NCBI GenBank assembly: GCA_946479615.1
Contig: CAMLGR010000134.1
Span: 1-13,213, forward strand
Direction of reading: 5' to 3'
Length of the DNA: 13,213 nt
DNA from: an uncultured Bacteroidota bacterium
GTDB lineage: Bacteria > Bacteroidota > Bacteroidia > Chitinophagales > Chitinophagaceae
The translations under genes and the position numbers were made by a program. Positions 6,504 to 12,464 of the stretch are shown piece by piece (positions within the stretch are counted from its first letter, which is position 1; every line of letters begins with the position of its first letter). The notes under the pieces were generated by a model that was not told where the DNA came from, ran no database searches, and saw nothing but the letters and a program-made list of their open reading frames with translations.

Positions 6504-7052
6504 TTAATAGTTCAGCTCTCCCAATTTTTCAAGCCCGTACATAATGCAGGTCACATGCATCGCCTGTAATAAACTATGCTCATGAAGCATTTTTTTAAGC
6601 TCATCGATACTTACCAGTTGCACATCTATTTCCTCATTACTATCCAAATGCTGCTCGCTGATCTTTTTCCCGCCTTTAGCAAGAAACATATGCATGAGAT
6701 TACTATTGGTAGACGGATTGGCCGATATCTTACCCAAATATTCATACGAAGAAAATGAATAACCCGTTTCCTCCAGCAATTCACGAGCAATTGCATCTTC
6801 CAGGCTTTTATCCGTTTCATCCACGCAACCACCCGGTATCTCGGCACAGATTTCCCCGATGGCATGACGGTATTGCTTTTCCATGATCACTTTTCCATCC
6901 TCTGTCAATGCCAGCGCCGTTACCCAGGTAGGAAATTCATATACATAATAAGGGTCAACGATAGTGCCATCAGGTTTCTGGCACTTGTCTTTCCTGACCT
7001 TGAACCACAGATCATGGAAGAGATACTCCGAAGAAAGTATTTTCCATTTCAT
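6504..7052 (-). CDS. NUDIX hydrolase (ADP-ribose pyrophosphatase-like)
   Basis: A 182-residue NUDIX-fold enzyme; family members hydrolyse nucleoside diphosphate derivatives such as ADP-ribose. The Nudix box runs from Gly75 to Tyr98 (GCVDETDKSLEDAIA then RELLEETGY). It has the catalytic RELxEE part, but Asp replaces the usual first Glu and one extra residue lies before RE, compared with GX5EX7REUXEEXGU. The N-terminal region (WKILSSEYLFHDLWFKVRKD) resembles ADP-ribose pyrophosphatases, although substrate cannot be assigned. The start is ATG at 7052; an in-frame TTG at 7073 lies within the promoter box. The gene is last in the minus-strand series but has its own promoter. Confidence 0.88.
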   Translation of the reverse strand: MKWKILSSEYLFHDLWFKVRKDKCQKPDGTIVDPYYVYEFPTWVTALALTEDGKVIMEKQYRHAIGEICAEIPGGCVDETDKSLEDAIARELLEETGYSFSSYEYLGKISANPSTNSNLMHMFLAKGGKKISEQHLDSNEEIDVQLVSIDELKKMLHEHSLLQAMHVTCIMYGLEKLGELNY

Positions 7053-7064
7053 GTTAAAAAAATA

Positions 7065-7137
7065 AAAAGTCAAACTTAAAAGATCAAAAAAGATATTCGC
7101 TGATCAGTTACTTTTTTGATTTTCACTTTTGACTTTT
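7065..7137. repeat. Imperfect AT-rich inverted repeat upstream of the NUDIX gene
   Basis: Inner arms 7083-7092 (ATCAAAAAAG) and 7111-7120 are perfect complements around an 18-nt loop. Outer arms 7065-7074 (AAAAGTCAAA) and 7128-7137 (TTTGACTTTT) also pair, with mismatches and one indel between. The left arm contains the NUDIX -7 box. The build is like that of the other intergenic elements, but the sequence is unrelated. Confidence 0.65.
7071..7078 (-). promoter_or_regulatory. -7 promoter box (TAAGTTTG) of the NUDIX gene
   Basis: On the minus strand TAAGTTTG fits TAnnTTTG exactly. The start of transcription would be near 7067, leaving about 15 nt before the ATG at 7052. The box overlaps the left arm of the inverted repeat at 7065-7137, so folding of that repeat could affect initiation. 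Confidence 0.5.
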
Positions 7138-7151
7138 GAATTATTTATTGA

Positions 7152-7685
7152 TTACCATCCCATCCTCTCCCGTAACGACGTAATATGCGCCACATGGTGC
7201 TTGCCATGCCAGGCATACATCCCGAGAAGGAACCAGAGCCGTAATGTCTTTTTCTGTTCGGGGTGAAAGACCGTCCGGTTATTCCAATCATCATCCTTCA
7301 CATATTTAAGTGCCTCATACCATCGCGCATGACGAGCATGCAATAAGGTCAATGAAATATTGATAGGCAGTTTCTGAACATCATTCATCTCCGCCCATAA
7401 TTTCTCTTCATAGGTCTTGATGGTGGGATTATCCTCCGTCAACGCCAGTTTAAACCGGCAATACGCATTGATATGACTATCGGCCACATGATGCACAAGC
7501 TGGTGAACCGTCCATCCGCCTTCACGATAAGGTGTCTGCAATTGATGTTCATCCAGGTTGAGCACTGAATTTTCCAATGCCAGAGGAAGGAATTTGATAT
7601 CAGCCAGCCACTCCACTTTGGTAGGAATAGAAAAAGGCTGTGGCTCATATTTGCCAATCGGATAACGCGGATCAATAGTTACCAT
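7152..7685 (-). CDS. DinB/YfiT-family metal-dependent protein (putative bacillithiol transferase)
   Basis: A 177-residue four-helix-bundle protein of the DinB/YfiT group. The presumed metal-binding histidines are visible: VHHVADSH with His66, and AWHGKHHVAH with His160 and His164. The start (DPRYPIGKYEPQP) and the GGWTVHQLVHHVADSH stretch are typical of YfiT-like proteins, some of which act as bacillithiol S-transferases. Enzyme activity in this organism is not shown by sequence. The ATG at 7685 is 12 bp after the FKBP stop, so the two are very likely co-transcribed. Confidence 0.85.
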   Translation of the reverse strand: MVTIDPRYPIGKYEPQPFSIPTKVEWLADIKFLPLALENSVLNLDEHQLQTPYREGGWTVHQLVHHVADSHINAYCRFKLALTEDNPTIKTYEEKLWAEMNDVQKLPINISLTLLHARHARWYEALKYVKDDDWNNRTVFHPEQKKTLRLWFLLGMYAWHGKHHVAHITSLRERMGW

Positions 7686-7697
7686 ACAAACAATAAA

Positions 7698-8135
7698 TTA
7701 TTTAAAGACTTGTAATAACTCCACTTCAAACATCAGCGTAGCGCCACCCGGGATATCGCTACCCGCTCCGCGATCGCCATACGCCAAATCAGAAGGGATC
7801 CATATTCTCCAACGGCTTCCTTCCTTCATTAACGGGATAGCAACCTGCCATCCTTTTATCAAGGAAAGCAACGGCGCCGAAAAAGGTTGATTACGACGGA
7901 AAGAACTATCGAATTCTTTTCCATTTAACAAAGCACCCATGTAATGAGCTTTGATCTTATCTGTAACAGCCGGCTGTGCACCGGTGCCTTCTACCAGCAC
8001 CTGGTATTGTATGCCTCCCGGTAATGTTTCCACACCAGGTTTGTCTTTGTTGGCCAATAAAAAGGCTTCGCCTTCTTTTTTCTGTGCTTCGATTTTTCCC
8101 TGCATAAATTCTTTTAGTTTATTCTGAATTGACAT
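7698..8135 (-). CDS. FKBP-type peptidyl-prolyl cis-trans isomerase
   Basis: A 145-residue protein with a short charged helical N-terminus (about 1-35) and one FKBP domain (about 41-145). Conserved stretches are VLVEGTGAQP, HYMGALLNGKEFDSSF, the core tryptophan in IKGWQVAIPLMKEGSRWRIWIPSDLAYG, and the ending IPGGATLMFEVELLQV. It catalyses proline isomerisation during protein folding. There is no signal peptide, so it is probably cytoplasmic, unlike the exported Mip/FkpA proteins whose FKBP domain it resembles. It lies 42 bp after the ABC ATPase gene and 12 bp before the DinB/YfiT gene. Confidence 0.93.
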   Translation of the reverse strand: MSIQNKLKEFMQGKIEAQKKEGEAFLLANKDKPGVETLPGGIQYQVLVEGTGAQPAVTDKIKAHYMGALLNGKEFDSSFRRNQPFSAPLLSLIKGWQVAIPLMKEGSRWRIWIPSDLAYGDRGAGSDIPGGATLMFEVELLQVFK

Positions 8136-8177
8136 GTTGAAATTTAAAAAGTCAGTACTTGTTTATCACACATTATT

Positions 8178-8942
8178 TTATTCACCGCGAAGATCATGCC
8201 CGGTCAAATGAATAAAGACATCTTCCAGGTTGGCATTCTTTACCTGTTTGGGTCTTTCAAAACCGGAAGACACTAAATCATCGATCATTTTATCAGGTGT
8301 ATCAAGTGCAATGATCTTACCGGCATCGATGATCGCAATCCGGTCGCAGAGATATTCTGCCTCATCCATATAATGGGTGGTGATAATAACCGTTGTACCG
8401 CGCTGGCGGATATCCTTGATCAATTCCCACAAGCTTCTCCGCGCCTGCGGATCAAGTCCCGTAGTAGGCTCATCCAAAAATATAATGCGTGGCTTATTAA
8501 TCAGCGTAGTAGCGACAGAAAAACGTTGTTTCTGTCCACCGCTCAGTTCCTTGAATTTGGCTTTGGCTTTTTCTTTCAGGTTCACCGCTTCCAGTAGTTC
8601 CATCGCTGCCACCGGCTGGTTGTATAATCCACTGAAAAGTTCGATGAGCTGCACCAAATTCAAACCGGGATAATACCCGCTGCTTTGCAATTGTACGCCA
8701 ATGATCTTTTTGATCTCTGCCGGATCCTTATCCAGGTTTAATCCATCAACGATCACTTCGCCACTCGTTTTCTCCCGTAATGTTTCGATGATTTCCAACG
8801 TCGTGGATTTACCGGCGCCATTAGGTCCCAGCAGACCGAAGATCTCGCCTTCCAGTACATCAAAAGAAATTCCTTTGACCGCCTGGAAATTACCATAGTT
8901 CTTGACCAGGTTATTGACAGAGATGATTTTGCTTTTTTCCAT
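8178..8942 (-). CDS. ABC transporter ATP-binding protein (no permease nearby)
   Basis: A 254-residue ABC ATPase of the CcmA/DrrA export type. Walker A GPNGAGKST (39-47), Q-loop in GVQLQ (82-86), signature LSGGQ (133-137), Walker B IIFLDEP (153-159), D-loop GLD and the switch His190 in TTHYMDEAE are all intact. The C-terminal NLEDVFIHLTGHDLR is typical of ATPases paired with ABC-2 membrane subunits. No permease is adjacent: the next gene encodes an FKBP isomerase and the previous one a CAP protein. The partner must be encoded elsewhere or have been lost. The start is ATG at 8942. Confidence 0.93.
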   Translation of the reverse strand: MEKSKIISVNNLVKNYGNFQAVKGISFDVLEGEIFGLLGPNGAGKSTTLEIIETLREKTSGEVIVDGLNLDKDPAEIKKIIGVQLQSSGYYPGLNLVQLIELFSGLYNQPVAAMELLEAVNLKEKAKAKFKELSGGQKQRFSVATTLINKPRIIFLDEPTTGLDPQARRSLWELIKDIRQRGTTVIITTHYMDEAEYLCDRIAIIDAGKIIALDTPDKMIDDLVSSGFERPKQVKNANLEDVFIHLTGHDLRGE

Positions 8943-8994
8943 GGAGCAGCAATTTACGTCAAAACCGCAACTGCCTGTCTCCTCTGCCCGGATT

Positions 8995-9447
8995 TTAATT
9001 CACAAAAAGCTGTGTGTAATAAAGCCGGCCCTGGCGGTCGGCTGCAATGCCGATCCCGATATACCGGTACGATCCAAGCATATTACGACGATGTCCCGGA
9101 GATTTTTTCCATCCATCAACCGCTTCCTTTCCATTAGAAGCACCATACGCTACATTCTCTGCAAAACTGTCGGCGCCTTTGATAAGTTGCTTAGCCTGTT
9201 GTTGACGTTTATTAAATCCATCATGACCAAAACCGGTTTTACCACTAGCCATATTCTCGCTGTGCTGCTGCGCAATCGCATTGAGATCATCCCGCATGAT
9301 CAACGCATCCAATCCTCTCGATTTTCTGAATTTATTCGTATAGCTTAATACATCCTGCAGACTTCCCTGTGGAGCAGGAGAAAAAGATAAAAGAGTGGAA
9401 ATAAACAACAGGGAGAAAAAAGAAGTTGTTGCAAAACGGAAATTCAT
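8995..9447 (-). CDS. Secreted CAP/SCP-domain protein (YkwD-like)
   Basis: A 150-residue CAP-superfamily protein. Residues 1-24 form a signal peptide with hydrophobic core FFSLLFISTLLSF, so it is exported to the periplasm or beyond. The CAP cavity residues are present: His62 and Glu64 in QQHSENMASG, His75 in GFGHDGF, Glu97 in SFAENVAYG and His119 in GWKKSPGHRRNMLG. Bacterial members are common and mostly of unknown function. I chose ATG 9447 over the in-frame TTG one codon upstream. It sits 79 bp after the GNAT gene and 52 bp before the ABC ATPase. Confidence 0.9.
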   Translation of the reverse strand: MNFRFATTSFFSLLFISTLLSFSPAPQGSLQDVLSYTNKFRKSRGLDALIMRDDLNAIAQQHSENMASGKTGFGHDGFNKRQQQAKQLIKGADSFAENVAYGASNGKEAVDGWKKSPGHRRNMLGSYRYIGIGIAADRQGRLYYTQLFVN

Positions 9448-9495
9448 CAATGGATTAAATTTTTATATCCGTGGCAAGTTTTATACCACAGCACT

Positions 9496-9503
9496 GCAAT
9501 TTA
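9496..9503 (-). promoter_or_regulatory. Possible -7 promoter box of the CAP gene
   Basis: TAAATTGC on the minus strand is one T short of TAnnTTTG and would give a leader of about 45 nt. The same eight bases occur at 8949-8956, just before the ABC ATPase start. Weak evidence, as AT-rich gaps give such matches by chance. Confidence 0.25.
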
Positions 9504-9526
9504 CCTGTCAAAATATTGAGATAATG

Positions 9527-9982
9527 TTAAAGTACCAGTTCCATCATGACATCGGCAGTAGCGAACGGGGAATCATGCACCGCTATATGTTTGAACCCAT
9601 ATTTTTCATACAGCGAGATGGCTGTTTTCAACTGGTGATTGGAATATAAAGTAAGTCTGGTTGCACCGATCGCGCGGGCTTTTTGCAGGCAGGCATCGAT
9701 CAATAAACGGCTGATGCCCTTTCCCCGCCAGGCTTCGGTAACAGCCATTTTAGCCAGTTCATAACTCGTCTCTCCTTCTTTGATAAGAGCTGCTGACCCG
9801 ATTACTTTTCCATCTGCCATCGCCAGCCATATATAACCACCTTTATCCAATACAGTTGTTTTCGGATCATCCAGCACTTCCATATCGGCCGGTTCACGAA
9901 GATGATAATGATCCAGCCATTCCAGGTTGAGCGCCCGGAAAACAGGTTGGTAACTATCGGTATATTTTATAATTGAGATCAC
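9527..9982 (-). CDS. GNAT-family N-acetyltransferase
   Basis: A 151-residue GNAT-fold protein. The acetyl-CoA pyrophosphate-binding loop is AWRGKGISRLL (84-94), after the strand YELAKMAV. The later GATRLTLYSNH and AISLYEKYGF stretches are the usual C-terminal GNAT motifs. Substrate cannot be predicted. The start is GTG at 9982: the nearby ATG at 9990 is in another frame and meets a stop after three codons. It begins 15 bp after the fbp stop, so the two probably share a message, without an obvious functional link. Confidence 0.87.
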   Translation of the reverse strand: MISIIKYTDSYQPVFRALNLEWLDHYHLREPADMEVLDDPKTTVLDKGGYIWLAMADGKVIGSAALIKEGETSYELAKMAVTEAWRGKGISRLLIDACLQKARAIGATRLTLYSNHQLKTAISLYEKYGFKHIAVHDSPFATADVMMELVL

Positions 9983-9997
9983 GGGTTCATAATCTTG

Positions 9998-11008
9998 TTA
10001 TACTCCCGTCATGGTTTGTTCCATTTCATCCATCATTTCCTTGCTGCCGATAAACATAGGCGTACGCTGGTGAAGTTCGGTTGGTTCGATATCGAGGATC
10101 CGCTGCCGTCCGTCTGTAGCCTTCCCTCCTGCCACTTCCACAATAAAAGCAAAGGGGTTGCATTCATACATCAACCTTAATTTTCCTTTCGGCTTTTCGA
10201 TCGTACCGGGATACATGAAAATACCACCCTTGATCAGGTTGCGGTGAACATCGGAAACCATGCTGCCGATATACCGTTGTGTATAGGGACCGCCATTGGT
10301 CTTGCCTTTTTTCTGGCAGAGATCGATGTATTGCTGCACCCCTTTTTCATACCTGAAAAAATTACCGTGGTTCACCGAATATATCTTTCCGTTGAGAGGA
10401 CATTTAATATCAGGATGGCTCAATGTATATTCCCCGATCGAAGGATCCAGTGTAAATCCATTCACACCGCGACGCGTGGCATATACAAGCATCGTGGAAG
10501 ATCCGTATACAATATAACCGGCCGCCACCTGCTGTGTTCCTTTTTGTAAAAAATCTTCCTTGGTAGCAATACTTCCTTTTGGTGTTACGCGGCGGTAAAC
10601 ACCGAAAATAGTACCGATAGATACATTTACATCGATATTGCCACTGCCATCGAGCGGATCAAACAGGCAGACATACTTCGAATTCTTGCTTACCGTATCA
10701 TCGAACGCCACATAATCATCCAGTTCCTCGCTGCCGATACCGGCACAACTGATCCCATGACGCAATACACCGGTAAACTGGTCATTGGCATAGATATCCA
10801 GTTTTTTTACATCCTCTCCCTGCACGTTCACTTTTCCGGCATCGCCGAGAATATCCACCAGTCCGGCCTTATTTACTTCTACGTTTACCCGCTTGGAAGC
10901 AAGACCGATATCACGCAGCAGGCTGCTTAATTCACCGGTAGCATGAGGAAAGTTGCGTAATTGCTGGAGAGTGAACTCATCCAGGGTAAGAATTTTACGA
11001 TCGATCAT
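9998..11008 (-). CDS. fbp: Fructose-1,6-bisphosphatase, class I
   Basis: A 336-residue class I enzyme that removes the 1-phosphate from fructose 1,6-bisphosphate, the committed step of gluconeogenesis, in the cytoplasm. Metal-site motifs are present: GSEE with Glu94/Glu95 and the sugar-phosphatase signature FDPLDGSGNIDVN (116-128, Asp117 and Asp120). Substrate-site stretches YGSSTMLVY, YSVNHGN and RYIGSMVSDVHRNLIKGGIFMYP follow in order. Length is normal. The ATG at 11008 lies about 20 nt after the predicted transcript start. It is divergent from lysC across a 187-bp gap. Confidence 0.97.
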   Translation of the reverse strand: MIDRKILTLDEFTLQQLRNFPHATGELSSLLRDIGLASKRVNVEVNKAGLVDILGDAGKVNVQGEDVKKLDIYANDQFTGVLRHGISCAGIGSEELDDYVAFDDTVSKNSKYVCLFDPLDGSGNIDVNVSIGTIFGVYRRVTPKGSIATKEDFLQKGTQQVAAGYIVYGSSTMLVYATRRGVNGFTLDPSIGEYTLSHPDIKCPLNGKIYSVNHGNFFRYEKGVQQYIDLCQKKGKTNGGPYTQRYIGSMVSDVHRNLIKGGIFMYPGTIEKPKGKLRLMYECNPFAFIVEVAGGKATDGRQRILDIEPTELHQRTPMFIGSKEMMDEMEQTMTGV

Positions 11009-11031
11009 AGTGGCAAAAATTCAAATTCAAA

Positions 11032-11039
11032 CAAATGTA
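11032..11039 (-). promoter_or_regulatory. -7 promoter box (TACATTTG) of fbp
   Basis: TACATTTG on the minus strand fits TAnnTTTG exactly; the transcript would start near 11028, giving a leader of about 20 nt. It sits at the edge of the inverted repeat 11045-11133. Confidence 0.5.
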
Positions 11040-11044
11040 AGCTG

Positions 11045-11133
11045 AAAAATAAGGAATCAGAAATGAGAACGGAATAAATCCTGGCTCCGGCATTTTCCCA
11101 TTTCATATCCATTATTTCTTATTCCTGATTTTT
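11045..11133. repeat. Inverted repeat, dispersed element copy 2, between fbp and lysC
   Basis: Arms 11045-11064 and 11114-11133 pair at 18 of 20 positions around a 49-nt centre. The arm AAAAATAAGGAATCAGAAAT is nearly the arm of the element at 4748-4809. The right side, 11115-11138, matches 4794-4817 at 23 of 24 bases, including the T6 run. Here the element lies between two divergent promoters, so it cannot be serving as a terminator for a neighbouring gene end. Confidence 0.75.
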
Positions 11134-11145
11134 TATTCTCATTCC

Positions 11146-11153
11146 TATCTTTG
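11146..11153 (+). promoter_or_regulatory. -7 promoter box (TATCTTTG) of lysC
   Basis: TATCTTTG fits TAnnTTTG exactly. Transcription would begin near 11157, about 39 nt before the ATG at 11196. An in-frame TTG at 11151 lies inside the box and so cannot be the translation start. Confidence 0.55.
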
Positions 11154-11195
11154 CCTCTCTTTTTTAATATTTATCGAATAATACAGACTTCCTGC

Positions 11196-12464
11196 ATGAA
11201 AGTTTTCAAATTTGGCGGCGCTTCGGTTAGCAGTATAGAAAGAATAAATTTAGTAGGCGATATTCTTCAGCAGCATACAGGCGAAAAACTGGTGATGATC
11301 GTTTCCGCTATGGGCAAAACTACGAATGCACTCGAAAAAGTAGTGGAAGCCTTTTACCAGGAAAGACAGGCGGATGCACTCCGGTTATTCGAACAGGTGA
11401 AACAACAACACCTGGATACTTCCAAATATTTACTCGTTACCCATTACCTGGCTTGTGAGAACCAGTTAAAAGATTTTTTCACCGAAGTGGAATGGCTATT
11501 GCACGATAAACCTGTGCGCAATTTTGATTATTACTACGACCAGGTCGTCTGCGTGGGTGAAATGTTATCGACCACTATCGTCAGTCATTATCTCAACGAA
11601 AGAAATATTACCAATACCTGGCTCGATGTACGTGATATCATCCGCACCGACGATAATTTCCGGGATGCTACGATCGACTGGACTGTCACCACTGCCAATG
11701 CCAAACAACTGGTGACCGAAGCGCTGACTAAAAACAACCTGGTGCTGACACAGGGTTTTGTAGGGTCCACTGATGAAAATGAAAGTACTACTCTCGGACG
11801 CGAGGGTAGTGATTATACAGCCGCCGTATTTGCCAATATTTTTGATGCGGAGAGCCAGACCATCTGGAAAGATGTGGTCAGCGTGATGAATGCCGATCCC
11901 AAGCAATTTCCCGATGCGCAACCTATCTATGAACTGAATTATACCGAGGTCATAGAAATGGCTTATTATGGTGCACAGGTGATCCACCCCAAGACCATCA
12001 AACCGCTTCAGAATAAAAGCATCCCGCTGTATGTAAAATGTTTCCTCGATGCTTCGCTGCCCGGAACGATCATCCATAACCAGCAACTGAAGAACCTGCC
12101 GCCGATCATCGTCTTAAAAGAAAACCAGGTAATGCTGCAGATGAATACCAAAGACTTTTCTTTTACCGGTGATGATCACCTGGAACATTTATATCATGTA
12201 CTGGAAAAATTGAAACTAAAGCTCAACCTGACACAGAATGGCGCCATTAGCTTTATCTGTGTACTGGATGACCATGCCGAAAAGATCGAACAACTGGCAT
12301 TGGATGCGGCCGATGTATTTGATGTAACCGTAACAAAAGGATTATCATTGTTAACCATCCGTCATTATACAGACGAATATCTCGACAAACTGGTAAGAGG
12401 AAAGAAAATAATGCTGCGACAGCAGACACCGGAGACTATTCAGGCGTTGATGCAGTGGAAGTAA
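11196..12464 (+). CDS. lysC: Aspartate kinase (aspartokinase)
   Basis: A 422-residue kinase that phosphorylates aspartate, the first step towards lysine, threonine and methionine, and towards diaminopimelate for the cell wall. Motifs: KFGGASV (5-11), VSAMGKTTN (36-44), TTLGREGSDYTA (198-209), WKDVVSVMNADP (224-235) and EMAYYGAQVIHPKT (254-267). The C-terminal part, about 300-422, should hold ACT-type regulatory domains but is divergent. No homoserine dehydrogenase domain is fused. The gene is monofunctional, somewhat shorter than the roughly 450 residues of E. coli LysC, and has its own promoter. Its last 29 bp overlap the opposite-strand gene that follows. Confidence 0.95.
   Translation: MKVFKFGGASVSSIERINLVGDILQQHTGEKLVMIVSAMGKTTNALEKVVEAFYQERQADALRLFEQVKQQHLDTSKYLLVTHYLACENQLKDFFTEVEWLLHDKPVRNFDYYYDQVVCVGEMLSTTIVSHYLNERNITNTWLDVRDIIRTDDNFRDATIDWTVTTANAKQLVTEALTKNNLVLTQGFVGSTDENESTTLGREGSDYTAAVFANIFDAESQTIWKDVVSVMNADPKQFPDAQPIYELNYTEVIEMAYYGAQVIHPKTIKPLQNKSIPLYVKCFLDASLPGTIIHNQQLKNLPPIIVLKENQVMLQMNTKDFSFTGDDHLEHLYHVLEKLKLKLNLTQNGAISFICVLDDHAEKIEQLALDAADVFDVTVTKGLSLLTIRHYTDEYLDKLVRGKKIMLRQQTPETIQALMQWK

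Noticed and set aside
8902..9348. Plus-strand reading frame (148 residues) across the ABC-CAP junction
   Set aside because: It lies opposite two well-supported genes and has no recognisable motifs.
9477..9519. Sigma-70-like promoter (TTGACA ... TATAAA) ahead of the CAP gene
   Set aside because: The spacer is about 20 bp, and the Bacteroidota primary sigma factor does not use that consensus.
7152..11008. The minus-strand genes from fbp to DinB as one functional system
   Set aside because: Products are unrelated housekeeping types, and several gaps (79, 52, 42 bp) allow separate promoters. No shared pathway is apparent.
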